A DNA stretch of 32,164 nucleotides, taken from NCBI RefSeq assembly GCF_030655195.1, contig NZ_JAURWA010000087.1, positions 1-32,164 on the forward strand. Direction: 5' to 3'. The notes beneath the pieces were generated by a model. It did not search any database and was not told the DNA's origin. It saw only the letters and a list, made by a program, of their open reading frames with translations. The position numbers were made by a program, and so were the translations under genes. This DNA is from Patulibacter sp. GTDB lineage: Bacteria; Actinomycetota; Thermoleophilia; Solirubrobacterales; Solirubrobacteraceae. Positions within the stretch are counted from its first letter, which is position 1; the number at the start of each line of letters is the position of its first letter. This document shows positions 17,476 through 25,254 of this stretch, one piece after another.

Positions 17476-18524
17476 GCCCCCGAGGCGGCCAGGTCCTCGA
17501 GCAGCCGGCGTTTCTCGTCCGCCTGCAGGCCGCCGGTGAACTCCTCGAGCTCGCCCTCGAGGATCGCCTCGAGCGCGTACTTCGTGAGCTTGATCCGGTG
17601 GTCGGTGACCCGGCCCTCGCCGAAGTTGTACGTGCGGATCTTCTCGGCGCGGTCGCCCGTCCCGACCTGGGCGGACCGGGCGGCGGACTGCTCGGCCTGC
17701 TGCTCGGCGACGGCGTGCTCGTAGAGGCGGGCGCGGAGGACGCGGAGGGCCTTCTCGCGGTTCTGCAGCTGCGACTTCTCGTCCTGCATCGACACGACGA
17801 CGCCGGACGGCCGGTGCGTGATCCGCACGGCGGAGTCGGTGGTGTTGACCGACTGCCCACCGGGCCCGGACGAGCGGTAGACGTCGATCTGCAGGTCGCT
17901 CTGCTCGATGTGGACGTCGACGTCCTCGGCCTCGGGCAGCACGGCGACGGTGCAGGTCGACGTGTGGATGCGGCCCTGCGTCTCGGTGGCGGGGACGCGC
18001 TGGACGCGGTGCGTGCCGGCCTCCCACTTGAAGACGGAGAACGCCCCCTCGCCCTTCACCGCGAACGTGTACTTGCCGTCGGAGGCCGACAGCGACTCGG
18101 TCTTGAAGCCGCGACGCTCCGCGTACTTCACGAGCATGCGGTGGACGTCACCGGCGAACAGGCCGCCCTCCTCGCCGCCCGCGCCGCCCTGGATCTCGAC
18201 GATGACGTCCTTGTCGTCGTTGGGATCGGGGTCGACCATCGCGACGCGGATCTCCTCCTCGAGCTCCGTGATGCGCGCCTTCGCGGCATCGAGCATGTCG
18301 CGGATCTCGGGGTCCTCGTCGTCGGCGAGCATCTCGCGGGCGCCGGCTGCGTCGTCCACCGCGTGGCGCCACTGGCCGGCCAGCGCGTTGGCCTGCGTCA
18401 TCCGCCGGTACTCGCGTCCGACCTCGGCGTAGCGGGTGCGGTCGCCGATCACGTCGGGATCGACGATCTGGGCCTCCAGCTCGGCGAACCGGGCCTCGAT
18501 CTGCTCCACCAGCGCTTCGATCAC
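17472..18524 (-). CDS. prfA: Peptide chain release factor 1
   Basis: 350 residues from the GTG at 18522-18524; another GTG two codons upstream (18530) is possible. The codon-recognition tripeptide region reads [14 protein letters not shown] (PAT, the RF1 type, reads UAA/UAG), and the peptidyl-hydrolysis motif GGQ is in [17 protein letters not shown]. The N-terminal helical domain and the acidic helix are normal, and length is close to the usual 355-360. It shares overlapping ends with prmC. A TAAGCT element 8 bases before the chosen GTG suggests a leaderless transcript. Three 73-bp repeats lie upstream. Confidence 0.96.
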   Translation of the reverse strand: MIEALVEQIEARFAELEAQIVDPDVIGDRTRYAEVGREYRRMTQANALAGQWRHAVDDAAGAREMLADDEDPEIRDMLDAAKARITELEEEIRVAMVDPDPNDDKDVIVEIQGGAGGEEGGLFAGDVHRMLVKYAERRGFKTESLSASDGKYTFAVKGEGAFSVFKWEAGTHRVQRVPATETQGRIHTSTCTVAVLPEAEDVDVHIEQSDLQIDVYRSSGPGGQSVNTTDSAVRITHRPSGVVVSMQDEKSQLQNREKALRVLRARLYEHAVAEQQAEQSAARSAQVGTGDRAEKIRTYNFGEGRVTDHRIKLTKYALEAILEGELEEFTGGLQADEKRRLLEDLAASGA

Positions 18525-18532
18525 GACCACCG

Positions 18533-18538
18533 AGCTTA
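18533..18538 (-). promoter_or_regulatory. Putative -10 element for prfA
   Basis: TAAGCT on the minus strand. With 8 bases to the GTG at 18524 but only 2 to the GTG at 18530, it favours the downstream start. It lies just after the 73-bp repeat array. Confidence 0.35.
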
Positions 18539-18558
18539 CGCTCGGCGCGGCACGAAGG

Positions 18559-18777
18559 CCCCTGCGGGTGCCCCGAGCCGCGCCGCAGTCCGACGCGGTC
18601 CGGCCCGAGACGCTCGGGGCGGGGCCCGCACCCCCTGCGGGTGCCCCGAGCCGCGCCGCAGTCCGACGCGGTCCGACCCGAGACGCTCGGGGCGGGGCCC
18701 GCACCCCCTGCGGGTGCCCCGAGCCACGCCGCAGTCCGACGCGGTCCGACCCGAGACGCTCGGGGCGGGGCCCGCAC
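18559..18777. repeat. Tandem array of three 73-bp repeats between DUF1385 gene and prfA
   Basis: The unit begins ccctgcgggtgccccgagc and ends ctcggggcggggcccgca; starts recur every 73 bases (cctgcggg at 18561, 18634, 18707) with only a few base differences between copies. Each unit has an inverted repeat gccccgag/ctcggggc and smaller internal ones (ccgcg/cgcgg), so it can fold strongly in RNA or single-stranded DNA. It fills most of the 256-base space between the DUF1385 stop and prfA. Possible roles: transcription terminator, a replication-slippage VNTR, or a REP-like element. Confidence 0.9.
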
Positions 18778-18786
18778 CGGCTCCCC

Positions 18787-19866
18787 CTATGCCGCGACTT
18801 CGATGCCGACCAGCTCGCGCTGCGTCGCCGCCCGCGGGTCCTCGCGGTCCAGGACGGCCTGCATCGCGGCGATCGCCACCTCGAGCTGCTCGTGGTCGGG
18901 GTCGCGCGTGGTGAGCAGCTGCAGCTGCATGCCGGGCCACATGATCGCCCGCACCAGGCGGTTGCCGCGGTGGGACCCGGCGTACTTGATGGCCTCGAAC
19001 GAGATGCCGATGATCAGCGGGATCCCGACCAGGCGGGCACACATCATCTGCCACCACTCGAGGATGCCGAGGGGCGAGTAGACGAAGACCGCCGTGACCA
19101 TGACGATGAGCATGAAGCTCGTCCCGCAGCGGGGGTGCAGGCGGCTGAACCGCGATGCGTTCTCGGGCGTCAGCGGCAGGCCCGCCTCGTAGCAGGAGAT
19201 GGTCTGGTGCTCGGCGCCGTGGTACTCGAAGACGCGACGCAGGTCCGGGAGCCGGCTGATCAGCGACAGGTAGCCGACGAAGATCGTCGTCGACACGACG
19301 GCCTCGACCATCCAGAACGCGACGCCGGAGCCGAGCTGCTCCTTGATCAGGCTGGTCAGCCCGACGGGCGTGAGCACGAACAGGCCGATCGCGAGCGCCA
19401 GACCGCCCAGGATCGCGACCGCCCACGAGCCCTTCGAGATCTCCGGGTCGTCCTCGGGCTGCTGCGCCTGCGCGGCGATCTGCAGGGCCTTGAAGCCGAT
19501 CTTCAGCGAGCCGAGCAGGGCGATGAAGCCTCGGACGATCGGCAGGCGCATCCAGCGGTGCCGCTTGAGCACGGAGTCGAAGGGCATGACCTGCACCTCG
19601 ATCTCGCCAAGGGCCGCCTCGCCGTCGGCCAGCGGACCGTCCTCGAGCTGCTCGGGCAGCGGCTTGCGGACGGCGACGGCCCAGTGCCGGACGCCGCGCA
19701 TCATCACGCCCTCGACGACGGCCTGGCCGCCGACGGGGGCGTCTCGCCCGGCCTCGTGCGCGGCCTGCGGCCGACGACGGGCGGGCCCGGCGGCGAACGG
19801 GTCGTCGAGGCCCGTCGGGTCCGCGGGGCGGGACCGGGTGCTCGAGGAGCTGGCGGACGCATCCAT
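18787..19866 (-). CDS. DUF1385 (YqhQ-like) membrane protein
   Basis: 359 residues from the ATG at 19864-19866. The frame is open up to a GTG that overlaps the rpmE stop (20013), but that extra stretch is Arg/Pro-rich and contains a strong hairpin, so the later ATG is preferred. The hallmark [13 protein letters not shown] lies near the start of the conserved part, followed by several hydrophobic segments (for example [40 protein letters not shown]) and the [15 protein letters not shown] and [13 protein letters not shown] histidine/cysteine-bearing motifs suggestive of a metal site. Members often lie between rpmE and prfA. The molecular function is not established; the first 45 residues look disordered. 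Confidence 0.85.
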   Translation of the reverse strand: MDASASSSSTRSRPADPTGLDDPFAAGPARRRPQAAHEAGRDAPVGGQAVVEGVMMRGVRHWAVAVRKPLPEQLEDGPLADGEAALGEIEVQVMPFDSVLKRHRWMRLPIVRGFIALLGSLKIGFKALQIAAQAQQPEDDPEISKGSWAVAILGGLALAIGLFVLTPVGLTSLIKEQLGSGVAFWMVEAVVSTTIFVGYLSLISRLPDLRRVFEYHGAEHQTISCYEAGLPLTPENASRFSRLHPRCGTSFMLIVMVTAVFVYSPLGILEWWQMMCARLVGIPLIIGISFEAIKYAGSHRGNRLVRAIMWPGMQLQLLTTRDPDHEQLEVAIAAMQAVLDREDPRAATQRELVGIEVAA

Positions 19867-19946
19867 GACAGGTGCGTCGGCAGCGGCGCGCCGGGACCTG
19901 AGTCCCTCCTGGCGCGAGCCCACGGACGGACGTGTCCGGGGCGGGT

Positions 19947-20006
19947 GGCGCTCCGCGGGGCCGTCCTGACCGAGGTGGTCGAACGGACGGTTCCGGGCGG
20001 AGCGCC
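19947..20006 (-). terminator. Nested hairpin directly after rpmE
   Basis: Seven bases past the rpmE stop: outer stem ggcgctccgc/gcggagcgcc (10 bp, 19947-19956 with 19997-20006), middle ccgtcc/ggacgg, inner gacc/ggtc with a 5-base loop. It is probably the rpmE terminator or an mRNA-processing structure. Its presence argues against translation of the frame from 20013. Confidence 0.6.
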
Positions 20007-20012
20007 CGGGCA

Positions 20013-20288
20013 CTACGACTCCGGCGTGGCCTTGGCCTCGGACGCCTCGCGCTTGGCGGCGCGGCGCTTGAAGCGCTCGACGCGGCCGGCGGTGTCGACG
20101 ATCTTCTGCTTGCCCGTGTAGAACGGGTGCGACGCCGAGGAGAGCTCGACGTCGATGACGGGGTACGTCTCGCCGTCGATCTCGATCTTCTTGTCGCTCT
20201 TGACGGTCGAGCGGGTGATGAACGTGGCGCCGGCGCCAGCGTCGCGGAAGACCACGGGGGCGTACTCGGGGTGGATCTCAGTCTTCAT
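20013..20288 (-). CDS. rpmE2: 50S ribosomal protein L31, type B (zinc-free form)
   Basis: 91 residues. [32 protein letters not shown] and [21 protein letters not shown] are the type B L31 signature. There is no cysteine, so the CxxC zinc site of the standard L31 is absent. The C-terminal tail ([13 protein letters not shown]) is longer than usual. It sits where Mycobacterium carries the zinc-binding rpmE. In bacteria with both forms the type B is often de-repressed when zinc is scarce; here no Zur-box is obvious. A TAGGGT element lies 9 bases before the ATG. Confidence 0.95.
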   Translation of the reverse strand: MKTEIHPEYAPVVFRDAGAGATFITRSTVKSDKKIEIDGETYPVIDVELSSASHPFYTGKQKIVDTAGRVERFKRRAAKREASEAKATPES

Positions 20289-20297
20289 GGCCGGGGA

Positions 20298-20303
20298 ACC
20301 CTA
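20298..20303 (-). promoter_or_regulatory. Putative -10 element for the L31 gene
   Basis: TAGGGT on the minus strand, 9 bases before the ATG at 20288, no Shine-Dalgarno sequence between. Consistent with a leaderless or near-leaderless start. Confidence 0.4.
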
Positions 20304-20391
20304 CCAACGGAGGCCCGCCGTCGCGCTCCGCCGGAACCGCCCACCGCGACGAGGACGGTCCCGTCCGGGCGCGGGAGGGTCGTGCCGGCGC

Positions 20392-21204
20392 TCATCGCGC
20401 CACCGGCAGGCAGGAGGCGCTCAGCAGGTCGTCGGTCGCGTCGCGGTCCTCGACCAGGCCGTCCGGGTCCAGCTCGACCGTCACGGGCGAGCCCTGCACG
20501 CAGCGCCGGCCGGTCAGGAGGACGACCTCGGACGCGGCGGACGGCCGGACGACCCCCGTGGCGAGCACGCTCTGGCCCTGGCGGACGACGACCGGGACGT
20601 CCACGCCCTTGAGGGCGTCGAGCCCGTCGCTGCGCAGGCCGATCCGGTAGGCGACCTCTCCCCCGGTCGTGCTCGGCTGCCAGCCGAACTCGCCCGTCAG
20701 GCCGACGTCGGGACGGAGGTCCTTGACGGCGCACGCGCGACTGGTCCTGCGGACGACCGTCGTCGAGGACGACCCGGTCCAGCGGTAGGTGACGCGGAGG
20801 CGGTAGGAGCTGCCGGGGTGCAGGCCGCGCACGGTGATCCGGCGGCTCATGCTCGGGGCGCCGGAGCGGGCCACCTCGAACGCCCCGAAGCCGGACGGGA
20901 CGTCCTGGCCCTTCAGCGCCTTCCAGCGGGCACCGGGCATCCGCTCCTCCAGCCGGGCGGAGAAGCCGTAGGAGCCGGCGGGCGGCAGGTCACGGACGGT
21001 GACCGAGAACGATGCGGCGCGCGCCTGCAGATCCGTCGCGGAGGTCGCGCACACGCCACGCGAGACCTTCGCGGTGCCGGACGGGACCTTGGAGGACGAC
21101 GCGGCGGAGGCGCCGACGGGCGCCGCGAGCAGGAGCGAGGCGGCGAGGAGGGCGGGGGCGGACCGGCGCAGGCCGGTCGATGGTGAGGGCAAGGCGAGGG
21201 GCAC
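20392..21204 (-). CDS. Secreted protein with FnIII-like and CARDB-like domains
   Basis: 270 residues from the GTG at 21202-21204. The upstream in-frame GTG at 21252 is possible but would put an unusual 16-residue stretch before the signal. The N-terminus is a signal peptide: two arginines (TGLRRSAP), a hydrophobic core LLAASLLLAAPVG and an ASA cleavage site near residue 34. The middle (RRITVRGLHPGSSYRLRVTYRW) resembles a fibronectin III strand pattern and the end (VTVELDPDGLVEDRDATDDLLSASC) a CARDB-like beta-sandwich. Cysteines could form disulfides. No catalytic motif is seen; an extracellular adhesion or binding role is a guess. It stands alone between rpmE and the ETF operon. Confidence 0.7.
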   Translation of the reverse strand: MPLALPSPSTGLRRSAPALLAASLLLAAPVGASAASSSKVPSGTAKVSRGVCATSATDLQARAASFSVTVRDLPPAGSYGFSARLEERMPGARWKALKGQDVPSGFGAFEVARSGAPSMSRRITVRGLHPGSSYRLRVTYRWTGSSSTTVVRRTSRACAVKDLRPDVGLTGEFGWQPSTTGGEVAYRIGLRSDGLDALKGVDVPVVVRQGQSVLATGVVRPSAASEVVLLTGRRCVQGSPVTVELDPDGLVEDRDATDDLLSASCLPVAR

Positions 21205-21264
21205 GGGTCGGGGGATCTCGGCGGGGCCGCACCATGATGACGCAGGCCCCACCTCTCACAACGC

Positions 21265-21295
21265 ACGAGGGGCGCGCAAGTTGCGCGCCCCTCGT
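21265..21295 (-). terminator. Terminator hairpin after the ETF:quinone oxidoreductase gene
   Basis: A perfect 15-bp inverted repeat, acgaggggcgcgcaa / ttgcgcgcccctcgt (21265-21279 and 21281-21295). No U tract. Between it and the gene end at 21361 lies a second structured stretch containing ccggac/gtccgg and two copies of ccggtaccg. It likely ends the etfB-etfA-ETF:QO transcript before the secreted-protein gene. Confidence 0.75.
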
Positions 21296-21360
21296 CCCGG
21301 CTCATCGTTCGTCCGGCACCGCCGGTACCGACTCCGGACGGACGTCCGGGCCGGTACCGC

Positions 21361-23085
21361 TCAGGTGTTCTGGTACGCGGGGCCGTCGCCGCCCTCGGGA
21401 GGCGTCAGGCGACCGCCGCGGGCCGTGATCGCGCCGCACTGCACGCAGTTGGTGTAGTTGACGGTGACGTCGACGAAGCCCTCCTTGGGCTGGTCGTCCT
21501 CGATCTCGTACACGCCGGCGGGGCACATCCAGGCCCATGCCTCGGCGACCTCGCGCTTGACCTTCTTCTCGATCCGGATGTGGCTCGGCGCGTCGTCGCG
21601 CGTCGCGTTGCCGGTGATGAAGACGGACGAGAGCTTGTCGAAGAAGTACTTGCCGTCCGGCTGCGGGTAGCGGTCCTTGATCGGCTTGGCGGGCACCGAC
21701 ACCGCCACCTCGGCGTCGCGGTGCAGCTCACCGCCGGTCAGGGGCAGCTTGCCCTTGGTGACGAAGTCGAGCCCGGACAGCGCCGCGCCGACGGGCAGCG
21801 AGTGCGAGTCGAGCAGCAGGCGGTTGTCCTTGACCTCGCGCAGCGTCTTGCCGACGAGCGAGTCCTCGATCGCGGTCTCGTAGCCCGTGAAGTCGTTCGA
21901 CCCGGCCTTGAGCTGCGCGAAGATCGACTCGGCGGCCAGACGACCGGCCTCGATCGCCATGTGCACGCCCTTCAGGCGCGCCATGTCGACCATCGACGCG
22001 CACTCGCCGGCGATGACCGCACCCGGGACCGAGAGCTTCGGCATCGAGCGGTACCCGCCGGCCTGGATGGCCTTGGCGCCCCACGCGGTGCGCTCGCCGC
22101 CCTCGAGGATCTCGCGGACGTACGGGTGGGCCTTGAACGCCTGCAGCATGTCGTGGACCGACATCGTGGCGTCCGAGGTGTGCAGCGGGACGACGTAGCC
22201 GATCGAGACCTGATCGTCGCCGATCGGGTAGATCCACCCGCCGCCGGCCTCGGCCTGCTTCTTCTTCGGACGGGCGGGCCAGCCGAAGGTGTGGACGACC
22301 TTCTTGTACGGCTTCTTGACCTTCCAGACCTCCTTGGCGCCGATCTCCCAGGTGGCCGGCTCCTTGCCGGCGGCCAGGTCGAAGCGCTTGACCGCGGCAC
22401 CGGTCAGGTGGCCCCAGGTGCCCTCGGCCAGGACGGTGGCCTTCGCCGTCATGTCCATGCCCGGCTCGAAGTTCCGGTTCTCGCTGCCGTCCTTCGCGCG
22501 ACCCTTGTCGCCCGTGCGGATGCCGACGACGGCCTCGCCGTCGACGAGCAGCTTGGACGCGGCGGTCTCGGTGAGGATGTACGCGCCGGCCTCCTCGGCC
22601 TCCTGCGCCATCCAGCGGCAGAGCTGGGAGATCGAGATGACCCAGTTGCCCTTGTTCTTGAAGGGCGGCGGGGTGACGGGGAACGAGAAGGACTTCTTCT
22701 CGTTGCGCAGCCAGACCGCGCCGTCGTCCTCGCACTGGCTCAGGGCCCACGGCTGCGCCGCGATGTCCGTGTCGGGGAAGACGGTCTTGAAGGGTCCGGG
22801 CTTCATCACGGCGCCGGACATGTTGTGCGCACCGCACACCTTGCCCTTCTCGACGACCGCGACGGGGACCTCGCCCAAGGACTCCAGGAGCTCCGGATCC
22901 TCCGCGAGGAGCTGGAGCAGCCGGTTGGCGCAGGCGAGACCGGCAGGGCCGCCGCCCACGATGGCGACCCCGACCTCGATGCGCTCGTCCTCGGGGTCCG
23001 TCGGCGCGGCGACGAACTCCTCGACGACGTCGACCGGGGGCGGGAACTGCGACGGAGCGACGCCGCCGTTGTGGGAAGCAGCCAT
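21361..23085 (-). CDS. Electron transfer flavoprotein:quinone oxidoreductase (FixC/ETF-QO)
   Basis: 574 residues, GAGGAGAA ribosome binding site before the ATG. The FAD-binding motif VAIVGGGPAGLACANRLL is at about residues 45-60. GWPARPKKKQAEAGGGWIYP and VPGAVIAGECASMVDMARLKGVHMAIEAGRLAAE are family segments. At the C-terminus, CPAGVYEIEDDQ and NYTNCVQCGAI correspond to the 4Fe-4S domain, but the third Cys of the usual CxxCxxC is Ile here and a short stretch after it is missing (see finding). The enzyme passes electrons from ETF to the membrane quinone pool. It is the third gene of the etf operon, 12 bases after etfA. Confidence 0.94.
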   Translation of the reverse strand: MAASHNGGVAPSQFPPPVDVVEEFVAAPTDPEDERIEVGVAIVGGGPAGLACANRLLQLLAEDPELLESLGEVPVAVVEKGKVCGAHNMSGAVMKPGPFKTVFPDTDIAAQPWALSQCEDDGAVWLRNEKKSFSFPVTPPPFKNKGNWVISISQLCRWMAQEAEEAGAYILTETAASKLLVDGEAVVGIRTGDKGRAKDGSENRNFEPGMDMTAKATVLAEGTWGHLTGAAVKRFDLAAGKEPATWEIGAKEVWKVKKPYKKVVHTFGWPARPKKKQAEAGGGWIYPIGDDQVSIGYVVPLHTSDATMSVHDMLQAFKAHPYVREILEGGERTAWGAKAIQAGGYRSMPKLSVPGAVIAGECASMVDMARLKGVHMAIEAGRLAAESIFAQLKAGSNDFTGYETAIEDSLVGKTLREVKDNRLLLDSHSLPVGAALSGLDFVTKGKLPLTGGELHRDAEVAVSVPAKPIKDRYPQPDGKYFFDKLSSVFITGNATRDDAPSHIRIEKKVKREVAEAWAWMCPAGVYEIEDDQPKEGFVDVTVNYTNCVQCGAITARGGRLTPPEGGDGPAYQNT

Positions 23086-23097
23086 GCCGGTTCTCCT

Positions 23098-24069
23098 CTA
23101 GCCCTTCTTCGCCTTGATCGCCTCGGCGAGCGCCGGGACGATCGAGTGCAGGTCGCCGACGACGCCGAGATCGGCGAACTCGAAGATCGGCGCGTTGCTG
23201 TCCTTGTTGATGGCGACGATCGCGTCGGAGGACTGCATGCCCACCTTGTGCTGGATCGCGCCGGAGACGCCCAGGCCGAGGTAGAGCTTCGGCGCGACGG
23301 TCTTGCCCGTCTGGCCGATCTGCCCGGCGTAGGGGAACCAGCCCGCGTCGACCGCGGCGCGGGTGGCGGCGACGGCGGCGGAGCCCCCGAACGCGGCGGC
23401 GAGACCATCGGCGACGGAGAAGTTCTCCGCCGAGCCGAGGCCGCGGCCACCCGTGACGAGGATCGTGGCGTCCTCGATGTTGACGTCGGCGCCGCGCTGC
23501 TCGCCGCGCGTGACGACCTCGAGCTTGCCGGCGGCGTCGGAGAGCGTCACGTCGACGTCCTCGACGGAGATCGGCGAGCCGGACTCGACGGGCTCGAACG
23601 CGTTCAGGCGGGCGGCGATGATGCCGATGCCCTCGAACGCGATGTCGGAGATCTCGGAGTCGCCCAGCACGGGGCGCTCGGCGACGATCTTGCCGTCCTC
23701 GACGCGCAGACCCGTGATCTCGACGCCGATGCCGCCGCCACGACGGGCGGCCAGGCCGGCGCCGGCCTCGAAGCCGAGCAGGCCGCCGCCGAAGACGACG
23801 TAGCCGTAGTCGCCGGACTCGACGACCGCGTCGAGGGCGTCGACGATGGGCTGCGCGATGCCGGCCGGAGCCTTGACGCGGAACGCCTTCTTGGCGCCGT
23901 AGGTGCCGACGGTGCCCGCCGTGTCGTCCGCGATGTCCTCGCCGACGAACAGCGCGTGGGCCTCGCCGCCGAGCTCCTCGGCGAGCTTGGCCGCCGTGGA
24001 GATGGCGCCGAGCGAGTTCTTGTTGACCGCACCCTCGTGGTGCAGCGCGTAGACCAGGATGTTCGTCAT
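23098..24069 (-). CDS. etfA: Electron transfer flavoprotein subunit alpha
   Basis: 323 residues. Start ATG overlaps the etfB stop as TGATG (24067-24071), so the two are coupled. The N-terminal part (TNILVYALHHEG) is the ETF fold; the C-terminal FAD domain shows GGRGLGSAENF, AAVDAGWFPYAGQIGQTGKTVAPKLYLGLGVSGAIQH and VAINKDSNAPIFEFADLGVVGDL. It pairs with EtfB to carry electrons from acyl-CoA and other dehydrogenases to ETF:QO. The length is normal. Confidence 0.97.
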   Translation of the reverse strand: MTNILVYALHHEGAVNKNSLGAISTAAKLAEELGGEAHALFVGEDIADDTAGTVGTYGAKKAFRVKAPAGIAQPIVDALDAVVESGDYGYVVFGGGLLGFEAGAGLAARRGGGIGVEITGLRVEDGKIVAERPVLGDSEISDIAFEGIGIIAARLNAFEPVESGSPISVEDVDVTLSDAAGKLEVVTRGEQRGADVNIEDATILVTGGRGLGSAENFSVADGLAAAFGGSAAVAATRAAVDAGWFPYAGQIGQTGKTVAPKLYLGLGVSGAIQHKVGMQSSDAIVAINKDSNAPIFEFADLGVVGDLHSIVPALAEAIKAKKG

Positions 24070-24863
24070 CAGATCAGCTTCCTGTCGTCGAGCCAGGTGA
24101 CGATCTTCTCGACCGTCGCGGCAGTGTCCTCGTCCTCGATGATCTCGCCACCGGACTTGGCGGGCGGCTGCTTCGAGCCGGTCCAGACGGCCTTGCGGCC
24201 GGCCTCGCCGACCTTGGAGGCGTCGATGCCGGCGTCGCCGAGCGAGAGCGACTCGAGGGGCTTCTTCTTCGCGCCCATGATCGCCTTCAGCGACGGGTAG
24301 CGCGGCTCGTTGATCGCGTCGCCGACCGAGATCACGGCCGGGAGCGTCACCTTGACGGTGTCGTAGCCGTACTCGGCCTGGCGCTCGCACGTGAGCGTCT
24401 GACCGTCGACGTCGAGCTTGATGACCTGGGTCAGGCCGGGCCAGCCCAGGTACTCGGCGACGGCGGCGCCGACGGCGTAGCTCTGGCCGTCGTCGGACTG
24501 CTGGCCCGCGAGGACCAGGTCCGGGCTCTCGCGCTTGACCAGCTCGGCCAGCGCGTAGCCGGTGCCCACGACGTCGGACCCCGCGAGGGCGTCGTCGGTC
24601 AGGTGGATCGAGCGATCCGCCCCGAGCGAGACGGCCTTGTGCAGGGCCTTGACGGCGCTGGACGGGCCGACCGTGATGGCCACGACCTCGTCCACGTCGA
24701 GGGCGCCGCTCTCCTTGAGCTGCAGCGCGGCCTCGATGGCGTGGGTGTCGAACGGGTTCAGCGTCTTCTCACCACTGCGGTCGAGGCGACCGCTGGACGA
24801 GTCGACGTGCTTCTGAACGGCAGCGTCCGGGACCTCTTTCACCAGGACGACGATCTTTGTCAC
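24069..24863 (-). CDS. etfB: Electron transfer flavoprotein subunit beta
   Basis: 264 residues from a GTG with AAGGAGG 6 bases upstream, the strongest ribosome binding site in the window. KIVVLVKEVPDAAVQKHVD, the NPFDTHAIEAALQL helix, VLAGQQSDDGQSYAVGAAVAEYLGWP and LPAVISVGDAINEPRYPSLKAIMGAKKKP are family motifs. EtfB binds AMP and completes the heterodimer. It is the first gene of the operon, behind a promoter with a palindromic operator. Confidence 0.97.
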   Translation of the reverse strand: MTKIVVLVKEVPDAAVQKHVDSSSGRLDRSGEKTLNPFDTHAIEAALQLKESGALDVDEVVAITVGPSSAVKALHKAVSLGADRSIHLTDDALAGSDVVGTGYALAELVKRESPDLVLAGQQSDDGQSYAVGAAVAEYLGWPGLTQVIKLDVDGQTLTCERQAEYGYDTVKVTLPAVISVGDAINEPRYPSLKAIMGAKKKPLESLSLGDAGIDASKVGEAGRKAVWTGSKQPPAKSGGEIIEDEDTAATVEKIVTWLDDRKLI

Positions 24864-24896
24864 TTGTGAGCCTCCTTGGGGCCGACGGGCGGTCGG

Positions 24897-24928
24897 AATA
24901 TAGCGGGATCGACTGACGGGTCAGTCGA
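24897..24928 (-). promoter_or_regulatory. etf operon promoter with palindromic operator
   Basis: On the minus strand CTGACC (24919-24924, resembling TTGACA) and TATATT (24897-24902) are 16 bases apart. A perfect 9-bp inverted repeat with a 2-base spacer, tcgactgac gg gtcagtcga (24909-24917 and 24920-24928), covers the -35 and most of the spacer. A dimeric repressor, such as a TetR-family fatty-acid regulator, would block this promoter. The nearest TetR gene, at 11886, is not adjacent. Confidence 0.65.
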
Positions 24929-25254
24929 CGATGCGAGGGGTTCCGCGCATTTTCCGACCGTCGGTAACTTCGTGAGCGGTGACGGGGTGGTCTCGTGGTT
25001 CCCCACGCGTCCGGTCCCCGCCGTCACTCTCGTCCGCAGGTACGCCCGGAAGGGGACCTGCGGTTGCGAGAGCCAGTACCCGCCGCGTGTCGGCGCGATC
25101 CTATCCCCCGGACCCGCACCCGCGTCCGGCGCCCCGGGCTCGCGCCGCGGACCCCCGCCCGCCGGTCCCGGGTCGCCCGTGGACGCCGTCACCGCGGGGC
25201 CGTCCGGGAGGACGCCCCGGCGCGGTCCGCCCGTCGGCGAGCGATGCTGGAGGA
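24929..25254. other. Intergenic region between etf promoter and glycoside hydrolase gene
   Basis: 326 bases without a gene I can support. It contains a small repeat ccgac c gtcgg (24955-24965) and then increasingly GC-rich sequence. The hydrolase frame is open back to 24979, but the encoded stretch is Arg/Pro-rich without features. A GATGCT sequence at 25243-25248, 6 bases before the GTG at 25255, is a weak -10 candidate. No promoter can be given with confidence. Confidence 0.4.

Noticed and set aside
15911-17860. Minus-strand frame that runs from tsaC through prmC into prfA (649 codons)
   Set aside because: Only its last part is tsaC. The rest is out-of-frame shadow of prmC and prfA, and GTGA overlaps give better starts for each gene.
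18559-18777. CRISPR array
   Set aside because: The repeats are contiguous 73-bp units without variable spacers and there are no cas genes.
19867-20013. Upstream extension of DUF1385 to the GTG overlapping the rpmE stop (TAGTG)
   Set aside because: The encoded 49 residues are Arg/Pro-rich, and a strong hairpin fills this region. It is not excluded, but the ATG at 19866 is preferred.
24979-25254. N-terminal extension of the glycoside hydrolase
   Set aside because: It would place about 90 Arg/Pro-rich residues before the signal peptide, which would be abnormal for a secreted enzyme.
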